Positions 25,017 to 36,012 of a stretch of DNA of 64,000 nt are shown in pieces (position 1 is the stretch's first letter; the number at the start of each line of letters is the position of its first letter). Under the pieces are notes generated by a model, which was given only the letters and a program-made list of their open reading frames with translations, was not told where the DNA came from and ran no database searches. The stretch is from Astatotilapia calliptera (taxonomy: Eukaryota > Chordata > Actinopteri > Cichliformes > Cichlidae). A program made the translations under genes and the position numbers. Location of the stretch: positions 38,545,936 to 38,609,935 of the forward strand of contig NC_039302.1 in the NCBI RefSeq assembly GCF_900246225.1. The letters are read 5' to 3'.

Positions 25017-26035
25017 TAGGGATGGGTACCGGTGTCCGGTGCCATGATGGCACCGGTTCTGACATAAACGGTAGTAACCAGACCGAAAAGCAGCGCACAT
25101 TTCGGTGCTTTATTTCGGTGCTTTTTTTTCCTGAGCTGTGATACACTTTAGATTCTAGCCAATCATTTTACGTTTCCGAGGATAGTAGGTGGGGCCAGGT
25201 ACGTACGTTCTGTTAGAGCAGAGCTACAGATTAAAAATGTCCAAGGCGAAGCGGTCAAAAGTCTGGCTGTACTTCACAGCAAAATATGCAAACTCAGCAG
25301 CAACAAGTGCTTTAAGCTGATACTGTGATACTGTCAAAGGAGGTAACACCTCAAATCCGATGAAACACCTGGCGACGCATAGTGTTTTTTTTAAAAGCCC
25401 AGAAATGCGCCGTATTTGATAGCTTGCTGCGAGACCTCACACCGAGCACATCTACTGCGGGTGGGTTGCCTGTTATGCAACATCCCCCAAAAACATGAAG
25501 AGGAGAGTCCTGGCCCCTAGCCCTGCCAGTGTAGCAGAAATGATGAGGATGATGATGCAGCAGCAGCCGTTCTTCTCTGCGTGAGTAGCTTAATGTTGTT
25601 CGCATGTAATTTACGTTGAGTAGGCTAACCACGTTATTACATTAATGCATGTAAGGTGAACTAGCAAACACAGACGTAGTTACATGCGGCTGTCCTCTTG
25701 TTTGATGGCAGATACTAACTTCACCCTGGCCAAAAAGGCTAAAATGACCAAAGAAAAAGAGGGAAACAGTTAAACATGAGAGGTTTTTGGACAAAGTTTG
25801 TGTTTTTTTCCATTGTTTAAGCACTGCTTCCAGCCAAGAGTGATACCATATATGCCCCATAGCTGCAGAAAAGGCTAACATTGTTATATTTTTACAAAAA
25901 ACAGCTGAATATGAGAGGTTTTTGGACCAATTTTGTGTTCTCCATTCTTTAAGCACCGGTTTGAGCACCGGCACCGTTTCAAAAGTACCGATTTGGCACC
26001 GGTATCGGATAAAACCTAAACGATACCCATCCCTA
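25017..26035 (+). mobile_element. Internally deleted hAT transposon with BED-finger remnant
   Basis: Ends are TAGGGATGGGTACCGG and ACGATACCCATCCCTA, flanked by an exact 8-bp duplication GTGGTGTT (25009-25016 and 26036-26043). A short frame from ATG at 25237 reads MSKAKRSKVWLYFTAKYA. After a stop, the sequence resumes in another frame as GGNTSNPMKHLATH, the layout of a BED finger N-terminus. The rest of the transposase is missing. Repeated ACCGG/CCGGT motifs near both ends are probably subterminal binding repeats. Confidence 0.85.
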
Positions 26036-26043
26036 GTGGTGTT

Positions 26044-27612
26044 ATCCTTGGATCTGGTTAGTTGTTGGCACTTGTAAGTAAAGTGAAAGCGGTGATGTCA
26101 GCGGGGAACACCTGTTAAAAGTCCTCAGAGTGGCTGTGTCGCGGTCCCGCGCGTTGCTGCAGTTTGCTGAGTAATGTGTGTGCGTGCAGGTTATTGGACA
26201 GATGGTTTAGCACATTTAATTGCTCACACCTTCTGTGAGTCTCTGCCTACAGACCCTCTGTCTGCCTCCTCCTCCGTCCACTCACACGCTTCCTGAAATA
26301 GTCCATCCTTCCGTGCAAGTTTTTACTCTACAGAGCCTGCAGCTTCCTGCTGTTAGTGCAGCGTGACAACACGCGTGCGTGTGTATGTGCGCTTCAGGGA
26401 TTCGTAACTCCAACGTGAAACCCTCCACATGTGGTGACTGCTTAAACATTTTCTCTTCTCCTCTCAGATATATTCCAAACACACACTTCAATAAAAACAC
26501 CCTTAATGCAGAAACACACAGACACACAGAGGCCACATTCAGACCCAGAACAGCATGCTGGCAGCAGACCAAACGCCGCCGTCCTTAAATGCGTTCTGAT
26601 GCCAGCGCTGCCATCTGTTGCAGTCTTAAGATAGAGATGAGGAGACGCTGGCCGCACTGCGTTTAGGAGAGTAACAGCTTCAGGCCCCGCCTCTTTCAGT
26701 TCACAACAGGAATAGTCACAGATTCATGAAAAGAATCTGTTTACAAAGACGGAGCTCAGACAGGAAACACATCAGTAATCACACCAAGACTGACTGCAAC
26801 AGCTCACCTGTGTGAGTGTGTCAGTCTGTGTTTGTGAGTCTGTGTATAGATAAAGTATCAGCAGCTGGCTGTGGGTGTGTGAGTGAGTCCATGCATGGCA
26901 GGTGAAACAGAGGGTCTGGCTGCAGCCACTGTGGAGCTCCACAGTAACCGGAAACACGTCTAATATGTTGCAATACAGGATGCAACACAAAAACAACGGC
27001 CGTTTTTGAAGTATGCAAGTCCGGACTTCTTAAGTACACACGGGAGTCCGGACTAACCAAAGATGCAAGAAGGCAGCGCGATCGTTCTACAATTGGAACA
27101 GCGGCGCACTTGATGACATCACAGGTGCACTTTTTGTTGCCATCTTAATTTAACTGTGATTAATATTTACAATGAAAATTACACATGACGCTGTAGATTT
27201 TCTCCTCTTCTTTTTTTAATACAAAAAAAAGATCATTTTAAAAAGTATCTTAAGCACTCCGGCAAAATTCAACTTTATATATGATCTGCTCCATAATGTT
27301 GAATACACTTCATTTAGTTAACCACAATCACTACATGTATGAAAACACAAGCTTAATCTCTCTGTTAATAAAAATAGCATACACACAAGCCTGAACAATA
27401 ACAAACAGGTGAGATGTTAGAGACGGACACAATAGACAGCTGGGGTTTGGAAGAGAATTGAATAAATATTTAAAATATAATCGGATCACTCTTGGAGCAG
27501 CCTTCAGGATCTCCACGTGCTTTTTAAACATGCTTTTGCTCTCAGTGAAAACGTTTCCTCTTGAATTTAAATATTTTTAATGTTATATTTATTCCAGAGT
27601 TAGCCATTTAAA
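26044..27612. other. Noncoding DNA, no gene recognised
   Basis: Mixed-composition unique sequence that becomes AT-rich after 27120. Short frames at 26282-27060 lack domains and splice sites. A small near-palindrome around GTCCGGACTTC (27020-27055) is too short to call. Confidence 0.4.
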
Positions 27613-27614
27613 TA

Positions 27615-28963
27615 CACTCAACAAAAATATAAACGCAACACCTTTGTTACTGCTCCCATTCCCCATAGGATGGACGTAGAGACCTAAAATTCATTCCAGA
27701 TACACAATATAACCATCCCTCCCAAACAGTGGTCACAAATCAGTCCAAATGTGTGGTAGTGGGCACATCTGCTATATTGAGATAATCCATCCCACCTCAC
27801 AGGTGTGCCACATCAGGATGCTGATATCATGAGTAGTGCACAGGTGTACCTCAGACTGCCCACAACAAAAGGCCACCCTGGAATGTGCAGTTTTTTGCGC
27901 TATTGGGGGTCTGGGGACCCAGAACCGGTCAGTATCTGGTGTGACCACCATTTGCCTCATGCAGTGCAACACATCGTCGCATGGAGTCTATCAGATTGTC
28001 AATTGTGGCCTGTGGAATGTTGGTCCACTCCACTTCAATGGCTGTGTGAGGTTGTTGGATATTCGTGGGAACTGGTACACGCTGTCGTATACGCCGGTCA
28101 AGCACATCCCGAACATGCTCAATGGGTGACATGTCCGGTGAGTATGCTGGCCATGCAAGAACTGGGACATTCTCAGCTGCCATCTGCCCTGAACAATGTG
28201 AACCATGATTCATCCGTGAAGCGCACACCTCTCCAACGTGCCAGACGCCATCGAATGTGAGCATTTGCCCACACAAGTCTGTTACGGCGACGAGCTGGAG
28301 TCAGGTCAAGACCCCGATGAGGACGACGGGCATGCAGTTGAGCGTCCCTGAGACGGTTTCTGACAGTTTGTGCAGAAATTGTTTGGTTGTGCAAACCAAT
28401 TGTTCCAGCAGCTGTCTGGGTGGCTGGTCTCAGACGATCTTGGAGGTGAACCTGCTGGATGTGGAGGTCCTGGGCTGGTGTGGTTACACGAGGTCTGCGG
28501 TTGTGAGGTCTGGTTGGATGTGCTGCCATATTCTCTGAAACGCCTGTGGAGACGGCTTATGGTTGAGGGATGGACATTCAATGCACGGGCGACAGATCTG
28601 GTTGACATTCCTGCTGTCAGCATGCCAATTGCACGCTCCCTCATTGCTTGTGACATCTGTGGCATTTTGCTGTGAGACAAAACTGCACATTCCAGGGTGG
28701 CCTTTTGTTGTGGGCAGTCTGAGGTACACCTGTGCACTACTCATGATGTCAGATCAGCATCCTGATGTGGCACACCTGTAAGGTGGGATGGATTATCTCA
28801 ATAAAGCAGATGTGCCCACTACCACACATTTGGACTGATTTGTGACCACTGTTTGGGAGGGATGGTTATATTGTGTATCTGGAATGAATTTTAGGTCTCT
28901 ACGTCCATCCCATGGGGAATGGGAGCAGTAACAAAGGTGTTGCGTTTATATTTTTGTTGAGTG
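27615..28963 (-). mobile_element. Tc1/mariner-type element with ~280-bp inverted repeats
   Basis: Starts CACTCAACAAAAATATAAAC and ends with its exact complement, flanked by TA on both sides (27613-27614 and 28964-28965). The inverted repeats extend to about 27893 and 28683 and differ by a few substitutions and one 5-bp indel. Between them lies a minus-strand transposase relic described separately. Repeats this long are unusual compared with the 20-60 bp of classical Tc1 but occur in some fish Tc1-like families. Confidence 0.9.
27940..28665 (-). pseudogene. Broken Tc1-like transposase
   Basis: The likely start is ATG at 28663-28665 (MPQMSQAMRERA). The N-terminus has a helix-turn-helix DNA-binding region (TRSVARALNVHPSTISRLHR). 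A frameshift near 28530 moves the reading to another frame, which carries a second helix-turn-helix region and then RFTDESWFTLF with the first catalytic Asp (28173-28529). The sequence then jumps to a third frame at about 28190, ENVPVLAWPAYSPDMSPIEH, which holds the final acidic residue. The central part with the second catalytic Asp is deleted. One frameshift plus the internal deletion make it inactive. Family membership is clear; the exact family name is not. Confidence 0.85.
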
Positions 28964-28965
28964 TA

Positions 28966-29342
28966 AGAACAGAACATTTTACATCAGGGGATATGAAATT
29001 CAGAATATACTGACTAAGTAAGACTTCAGTATTAAATAAAACAGTCCAGTTATAAAGCTTAACTTTAATCTCAGCCAAACTAATTTACTCAGGAACAAAT
29101 AAAACACTGAAAAAAGCCAAACAATAACATTTTTAAATTATCTAAATGACTTATATATCATGTATATGCTGAGTAGTGAAAACCGCGGGAGAGTTGAAAA
29201 CGATGTGCCTGGAGTTCGCTGTTCTCACCGGCTCTAGTGACCCTCGACCTCCCGGTTAGCTATAGAGCTGGTCGGTAACAGACGTCTCCGAAAATGTTGG
29301 AGCACTTCTGCAAATATATGACGTCTTGATAAACCAAGCACA
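28966..29342. other. AT-rich spacer between two Tc1-like elements
   Basis: No gene or repeat was recognised in this short interval. Confidence 0.4.
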
Positions 29343-29344
29343 TA

Positions 29345-30695
29345 CAGTGGGGCAAAAAAGTATTTAGTCAGCCACCGATTGTGCAAGTTCCCCCACTTAA
29401 AATGATGACAGAGGTCAGTAATTTGCACCAGAGGTACACTTCAACTGTGAGAGACAGAATGTGAAAAAAAAAATCCATGAATCCACATGGTAGGATTTGT
29501 AAAGAATTTATTGGTAAATCAGGGTGGAAAATAAGTATTTGGTCACCTCAAACAAGGAAAATCTCTGGCTCTCACAGACCTGTAACGTCTTCTGTAAGAA
29601 GCTTTTCTGTCCCCCACTCGTTACCTGTATGAATGGCACCTGTTTGAACTCATCATCTGTATAAAAGACACCTGTCCACAGCCTCAAACAGTCAGACTCC
29701 AAACTCCGCCATGGCCAAGACCAAAGAGCTTTCGAAGGACACCAGGAAAAGTATTGTAGACCTGCACCAGACTGGGAAGAGTGAATCTACAATAGGCAAG
29801 CAGCTTGGTGTGAAAAAATCAACTGTGGGAGCAATCATCAGAAAATGGAAGACATACAAGACCACTGATAATCTCCCTCGATCTGGGACTCCACGCAAGA
29901 TCTCATCCCGTGGGGTCAAAATGATCATGAGAACGGTGAGCAAAGATCCCAGAACCACACGGGGGGACCTGGTGAATGACCTGCAGAGAGCTGGGACCAA
30001 AGTAACAAAGGTCACCATCAGTAACACACTACAACGGCAGGGAATCAAATCCCGCAGTGCCAGACGTGTTCCGCTGCTGAAGCCAGTGCATGTCCAGGCC
30101 CGTCTGAAGTTTGCCAGAGAGCACATGGATGATACAGCAGAGGATTGGGAGAATGTCATGTGGTCAGATGAAACCAAAGTAGAACTTTTTGGTATAAACT
30201 CAACTCGTCGTGTTTGGAGGAAGAAGAATACTGAGTTGCATCCCAAGAACACCATACCTACTGTGAAGCATGGGGGTGGAAACATCATGCTATGGGGCTG
30301 TTTTTCTGCCAAGGGGACAGGACGACTGATCCGTGTTAAGGACAGAATGAATGGGGCCATGTATCGTGAGATTTTGAGCCAAAACCTCCTTCCATCAGTG
30401 AGAACTTTGAAGATGAAGCGAGGCTGGGTCTTCCAACATGACAATGATCCAAAACACACCGCCCGGGCAACAAAGGAGTGGCTCCGTAAGAAGCATTTGA
30501 AAGTCCTGGAGTGGCCTAGCCAGTCTCCAGACCTCAACCCCATAGAAAATCTGTGGCGGGAGTTGAAAGTCCGTGTTGCTCGGCGACAGCCCCAAAACAT
30601 CACTGCTCTCGAGAAGATCTGCATGGAGGAATGGGCCAAAATACCAGCTACTGTGTGTGCAAACCTGGTAAAGACCTATAGTAAACGTTTGACCT
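29345..30695 (+). mobile_element. Tc1-like transposon lacking its 3' end
   Basis: The 5' end CAGTGGGGCAAAAAAGTATT follows a TA dinucleotide at 29343-29344. An inner direct repeat of the end (AAATAAGTATTTGGTCA, 29529-29545) gives the IR/DR arrangement seen in Sleeping Beauty-type elements. A transposase gene follows. The right inverted repeat is missing: at about 30695 the sequence switches to the 3' UTR of an L2 LINE. Without a right end this copy cannot be mobilised. Confidence 0.9.
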
Positions 30696-30829
30696 CTGTT
30701 ACTTCCTTCTCTCACCCTAACCAATCACAGCAGATGGCCCCGCCCCTCCCTGAGCCTGGTTCTGCCGGAGGTTTCTTCCTGTTAAAAGGGAGTTTTTCCT
30801 TCCCACTGTTGCCAAAGTGCTGCTCATAG
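29711..30829 (+). CDS. Tc1-like DDE transposase, C-terminus replaced by L2-derived sequence
   Basis: This uninterrupted frame of 372 codons begins MAKTKELSKDTRKSIVDL. An N-terminal paired-like region holds two helix-turn-helix motifs (about 1-110) with an SGTPRK linker. The catalytic triad is complete: Asp153 in WSDETKVE, Asp244 in QHDNDPKHT and Glu279 in SPDLNPIENLW, giving the 34-residue DD34E spacing of Tc1 proteins, numbered as in Sleeping Beauty. Transposase homology stops near residue 331 (YSKRLTSV). The last ~40 residues, including NQSQQMAPPLPEPGSAGG, are a translation of L2 3'-UTR sequence. Normal Tc1 proteins are about 340 residues, so only a few native C-terminal residues are lost. 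Whether it is expressed or active cannot be told from sequence. Confidence 0.85.
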   Translation: MAKTKELSKDTRKSIVDLHQTGKSESTIGKQLGVKKSTVGAIIRKWKTYKTTDNLPRSGTPRKISSRGVKMIMRTVSKDPRTTRGDLVNDLQRAGTKVTKVTISNTLQRQGIKSRSARRVPLLKPVHVQARLKFAREHMDDTAEDWENVMWSDETKVELFGINSTRRVWRKKNTELHPKNTIPTVKHGGGNIMLWGCFSAKGTGRLIRVKDRMNGAMYREILSQNLLPSVRTLKMKRGWVFQHDNDPKHTARATKEWLRKKHLKVLEWPSQSPDLNPIENLWRELKVRVARRQPQNITALEKICMEEWAKIPATVCANLVKTYSKRLTSVTSFSHPNQSQQMAPPLPEPGSAGGFFLLKGSFSFPLLPKCCS

Positions 30830-30887
30830 GGGGTCATATGATTGTTGGGTTTTTCTCTGTATCTATGAAGCGCCTTGAGGCGACACA
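30696..30887 (+). mobile_element. L2-type LINE 3' tail fused to the Tc1 copy
   Basis: Matches 59824-60026 of the L2 copy, from CTTCCTTCTCTCACC through 'GGGGGTCATATGATTGTTGG' to AGCGCCTTGAGGC. It lacks the last ~50 bases and the AATTGAATT tail, and runs directly into the CA satellite. Both boundaries are abrupt, with no target-site duplication visible. Confidence 0.85.
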
Positions 30888-32812
30888 GACTGACACACCC
30901 ACACACACACACAGACTGACACACACACACACACAGACTGACACACACACACACACACACAGACTGACACACGCACACACACACAGACTGACACACCCAC
31001 ACACACAGACTGACACACCCACACACACACACAGACTGACACACGCACACACACAGACTGACACACCCACACACACACAGACTGACACACGCACACACAC
31101 AGACTGACACACCCACACACACAGACTGACACACCCACACACACACAGACTGACACACGCACACACACAGACTGACACACACACGCACACACACAGACTG
31201 ACACACACACGCACACACACAGACTGACACACGCACACACACACAGACTGACACACGCACACACACAAACTGACACACACACGCACACAGACTGACACAC
31301 GCACACACACAGACTGACACACACACGCACACAGACTGACACACACACGCACACACACAGACTGACACACACACACGCACACACACACACACACACAGAC
31401 TGACACACACACGCACACACACAGACTGACACACGCACACACACACACACACAGACTGACACACACACACACACACACAGACTGACACACACACGCACAC
31501 ACACAGACTGACACACACACACGCACACACAGAGACTGACACACGCACACACACACACACAGACTGACACACGCACACACACACACACAGACTGACACAC
31601 GCACACGCACACAGACTGACACACACACGCACACACACACAGACTGACACACACGCACACACACAGACTGACACACACGCGCACACACAGACCACTACTC
31701 CACAGCCACATCAGACTGACACACACACCACGCACACAGACTGACACACACACGCACACACACAGACTGACACACGCACCACCACTACGACACACGACAC
31801 CACACTGACACACACACGCACACAGACTGACACACACGCACGCACACACACAGACTGACACACACACGCACACAGACTGACACACACACGCACACACACA
31901 GACTGACACACACACACGCACACACACACACACACACAGACTGACACACACACGCACACACACAGACTGACACACGCACACACACACACACACAGACTGA
32001 CACACACACACACACACACAGACTGACACACACACGCACACACACAGACTGACACACACACGCACACACACAGAGACTGACACACGCACACACACACACA
32101 CAGACTGACACACGCACACACACACACACAGACTGACACACACACACGCACACAGACTGACACACACACGCACACACACACAGACTGACACACACACACA
32201 CACACAGACTGACACACACGCGCACACACAGACTGACACACACACACACGCGCACACACAGACTGACACACACACACGCACACACACAGACTGACACACA
32301 CACACACGCGCACACACAGACTGACACACACACACACGCGCACACACAGACTGACACACACACGCACACACACAGACTGACACACGCACACACACACAGA
32401 CTGACACACACACGCACACACACAGACTGACACACACACGCACACACACAGACTGACACACACACACACGCACACACACAGACTGACACACACACACACA
32501 CAGACTGACACACGCACACAGACTGACACACACACACACACACACAGACTGACACACGCACACACACACAGACTGACACACACACGCACACACACAGACT
32601 GACACACACACGCACACACACACAGACTGACACACACACACAGACTGACACACACACACAGACTGACACACACACACAGACTGACACACACACACAGACT
32701 GACACACGCACACACACACAGACTGACACACACACACACACACACACAGACTGACACACACACGCACACACACACAGACTGACACACACACACACAGACT
32801 GACACACGCACA
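30888..32812. repeat. 1.9-kb CA-rich satellite with GACTGA punctuation
   Basis: Tandem units of about 18-40 bp, each an (AC)n tract broken by CAGACTGACACAC and often a CG (ACGCAC). Within it, about 31331-31600 and 31873-32140 share the same order of variant units, including the rare CAGAGACTG variant at 31530 and 32071, so a block of about 540 bp has been duplicated. An irregular patch at 31689-31810 departs from the pattern. Minus-strand frames of up to 679 codons reading CVCVSLCVC are artefacts of the repeat. Confidence 0.95.
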
Positions 32813-32955
32813 CGTGTATTTATATCCTTTTGGAGACATCTCACTAACCCTAACCATCAAAAATGGACGCCTAACCCTGACCCTGACTCTAAACCTAACC
32901 ATAAACTAAAAAATGCCTTCAAACTCGTGAGGACCGGCACAAATGTCCTCATAAG
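32813..32955 (-). repeat. Left half of a fish 'GGGGACC' repeat
   Basis: CTAACCCTAACC-like sequence and 'GTGAGGACCGGCACAAATG' belong to the same family as 13316-13735, in reverse. It is split at 32955 by a transposon and resumes at 35027. Confidence 0.75.
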
Positions 32956-33912
32956 CAGGGGTGGGTTTTGATTATCGACGTATCGATTAAAATCGATTCT
33001 GGCTTGGATAACGTGATATCAATTCATTAAAATCCTGAACCGATTTTTAAATATAAATTCATTTTGCCCCGAAACTCCAGAACCTCAAGTTAAACCTCAC
33101 AAAATTTCTACAACCACCAAACAGCTAAAACAGTAAGTGAGAGCAGGAACACGGATTCTGAACAAAGACGTAAACACAAAACCCAACGCACGTACGCGGA
33201 CACGCCGTCGGGGCTGAAAGCCGACAGCTTCTTGAAGCGTCGGCGGGCGCTTTGTGTTTACGTCTTTTTTTGCGCTTGATTCTGAAGCTACAGGTTTGAT
33301 CTCTCTCCAAACAGTATTGACTGAACCAGCAGCAGAAGACCCTTCCAAACTACGCTTCACATAAACATCGTCACGAATTTCTTCTTACCTTTGCTGTTTT
33401 GCTTCCACCACGATAAAATCACACTTGGTGTAGAGCTCTCTCTCTCTCTAAATCGATAATCAAAACCCACCCCTACTTATTTATTTTTTTTACTTCCGAC
33501 AGAAAAGCCTCATTTCTGCTGTTCAATACTGAACAAATTTAAACTTTTTAAAATTATGCAAAAGTGCAAAATGCTGTGTCTCTAATCAAACCTCTGTAAC
33601 TTTGCTCTGCTTCACTTAGTTTTTGACAGCACAATATTTTTAAGGTCATCTGCTATAAAAACCCAGATGAGGAAAACCGCCTTCATGTTTTTCTGTTTTA
33701 TCCTCAGTTACTTTGACACAAAGGCCTCTGCTGTGATGCTCACACCTCTGATAAAATCTCACGTGTCAGGTTTCTTTTAATAGATATAAAAATATCGATA
33801 TGTACTGATAAGTGATCAGAATTATATTTCTGACTCTGAGGCAAAATTTCTCCGATTCAAATAGAATTGAATTGAATCGGAGATCAAATCAATTCTAGAA
33901 ATCAGTGATGAT

Positions 33913-34999
33913 TAGGGATGGGTATCGAAAACCGGTTCTTGTTGAGAACCGGTTCCCACTGTTTCAATTCCTTGGAATCGTTTGCCATTTTTGCAAACGA
34001 TTCCCTTATCGATTCCAGTCGCCCCGAATGACGTCACCACGTTGCGGAGCGTCATTTACCTGGCAGGAAACACGGCGCCTAAGCGGCTCAAACACTCAAA
34101 AGTTTGATTATACTTTATGAGAACCGATGACAACAGGGCAACTTGCAAAGTAGATATTTCATTTAAGGGAGGAAACACTACGAATATGCAAAAGCATTTG
34201 CTCACAAAACACGCGATGACACGCGTTTTTAATTCCGCTCCGGACTCGTGAATCTCAACCCAGCAGCGCTAACGTTTGCACGTCCTCTCCCGTTAATGCG
34301 GCAGGTAAATAATCAACTAACAGTGCATATTATGTTAGCGCGATCTGCCTTATTACAAGACCTGCCATTACTGTACATGTACATGTACTCTGTCTGTCTC
34401 TCTCATCATGGTCACCTATAGGTGACCGTGATGAGAGAGACAGAGTCTGGCTCAGATGCTGGCAGTTCTCGCTGCAGTCTACCCGTAGCGTCTCCTTTCA
34501 GGCCAGGATAGACGAATGTCACCGAGCAGTGTCTAAGTTTGTGGTAAAAGGCTTGCACCCATTTGCCACAGCAGATGCCCCCGATTTTTGGTAAGTGAAT
34601 GTGTTTAATTGTAGGCAGGGACATTACTGGATATTCTTGTGTAATTGCCACAGAACAATTTATGTTATACTTTGTTATTGCTACAGAAGAATATTTATTT
34701 TATTATTTTACATTTACAATTTTTTTTCCTGGGGACCCTGTGACACCCCATTGAAGAGCCGTAGGCTGTGGATCTCTTAAGATGTCATTGTTGGGTTTGT
34801 AAGGCCATGTTACTCCTAAATTTCTATCTTGTTCAAAGAGAAGATATAAAACAAAGTTCTAAGCTAATCGACCTTAGTGTTCTCCTTTTTAAAAAAAAAA
34901 AAAAAAAGAATCGATAAGAGAATCGATAAAGAATCGAATCGTTAAACAGAATCGAAAATGGAATCGGAATCGTTAAAATCTTATCAATACCCATCCCTA
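33913..34999 (+). mobile_element. Nested internally deleted hAT transposon with BED-finger remnant
   Basis: Ends TAGGGATGGGTATCGA and AATACCCATCCCTA, flanked by GTGATGAT and GTGACGAT, an 8-bp duplication with one mismatch. At about 34081-34225 the + strand reads as a decayed BED finger: KRLKHSKV, a stop, LYFMRTDD, then GGNTTNMQKHLLTKH. Subterminal GAATCG/CGATTC repeats crowd both ends. An A run occurs at 34892-34907. The ends match the element at 25017-26035 closely, so they are likely one family. Confidence 0.85.
34389..34448. repeat. Near-perfect 30-bp-arm hairpin inside the nested hAT element
   Basis: Arms meet at 34418/34419 around CACCTATAGGTG. They pair over about 23 bases with one mismatch, then again through CTCTG/CAGAG. 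It may be a small foldback insertion or a structural part of the hAT interior. Confidence 0.6.
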
Positions 35000-35026
35000 G
35001 TGACGATACCCAGCCCTACTCATAAG

Positions 35027-35125
35027 TGACTGTTGGTCCCCACAAGTATAGTAAACTACCAATTTTTGGTCCCCATGAGGATGTTAATACCCGTCCACAC
35101 ACTCCCACACACACACAGACACCCC
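35027..35125 (-). repeat. Right half of the fish 'GGGGACC' repeat
   Basis: Begins TGACTGTTGGTCCCCACAAG, continues with 'TTTTTGGTCCCCATGAGG' and ends in CA-rich sequence and a C run (35122-35130). It continues the repeat interrupted at 32955. Confidence 0.75.
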
Positions 35126-35759
35126 CCCCCCACACTCCCTCGTGCTGCCCTCCTTTCCTCTCCCTCTGATCTCCTTGCAGAGGGCCTTGGGGGGTTAATT
35201 AACAGGCTGAGATAATGCCACACTAATGAAAACAAGAATACCGTCTCTCTCCTCTTTTCTGTTCCTCCCTCATTATTACTCTGCGTCTCTTTAGCCTTAA
35301 ATTTCCCACTCTTGAAGGATTTTGTCGACACAAAAGAAGGAATAAACAGACAGATGGGAACATGTGAGAGACAGAAGGTGACGCAAACTAAACACAAACA
35401 GGGTCCCCACAAATTAAAGAGGACCCGTTCCCTCCTCATTTCCTGTTACATGACTGTTCCTAATAATGAGTTCCGTGTGTGTGCACAAGCTCAGGCTGTT
35501 TATCGTAGTTTTTTCTACCCAGGGATCCGTGTGATGTCACAGAGAGATGGTAGAAGCCCCACCCACCTGCTCTTCAAACCTTATCAGATTCTCTTTTTGA
35601 GACCTGAATGATTTCTGTAAATGATGTTTTACAGCTGAAGATTCTTAAACAGGAATGTCAAAGAGGAGGAGGGGACTAGTTGTTGCTGAAAATATAAAAA
35701 GGTAAACTGTGTTTGTGTTCTAGAAAAATCACCTTCATCTGAGGGCACAGGATCCGATA
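35126..35759. other. Noncoding DNA with a candidate conserved block
   Basis: About 35160-35345 is unique with TTAATTAAC and TAATGA-type motifs and looks enhancer-like. No gene was seen. Confidence 0.4.
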
Positions 35760-35799
35760 ATGATCAGCGATCAGAAGCATTCACACAATTCACATTCAC

Positions 35800-36012
35800 A
35801 CATGCATATACTATTATATATTGTACATATATTTATTAGTTTCAGATGTAGCCATTCTTGTATTTTGCTTGTTTACATTATTGTATTTTGCACAACTCTG
35901 TTGCTTGTGAAGCTCGCACACAAGAACTTCACTCACATGTGCTGTACCAATGTACCTGCACATGTGAGTGACATGTGATGTGACAATAAAAGTGATTTGA
36001 TTTGATTTGACA
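35800..36012 (+). mobile_element. Probable LINE 3' tail ending in (ATTTG)n
   Basis: AT-rich sequence ends with 'GTGACAATAAAAGTG' and a short ATTTG tandem (35994-36010). This is a common terminal form of a teleost non-LTR element. The 5' part is missing, so its clade cannot be named. Confidence 0.5.

Larger units (their letters stand above)
32956..35018. mobile_element. hAT-type insertion splitting the fish repeat
   Basis: Bounded by an exact 8-bp duplication CTCATAAG (32948-32955 and 35019-35026). Ends are CAGGGGTGGGTTTTGATTA on the left and GATACCCAGCCCTA on the right. The GGGGACC repeat reads continuously across the gap once this segment is removed. It contains a second hAT element (33913-34999) close to its right end. 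An inverted copy of the left terminus lies internally at 33453-33475, so the left 520 bp may itself be a foldback or a separate nested unit with ends of the same family. Confidence 0.75.

Noticed and set aside
29692..30639. 315-codon minus-strand frame opposite the Tc1 transposase
   Set aside because: Shadow of the conserved transposase frame on the other strand; no domain is recognisable.
30863..32902. 679-codon minus-strand reading frame rich in Cys and Val, plus similar frames of 284-377 codons
   Set aside because: It is a translation of the CA/GACTGA satellite. A dinucleotide array lacks stops in several frames, and the composition is entirely explained by the repeat.
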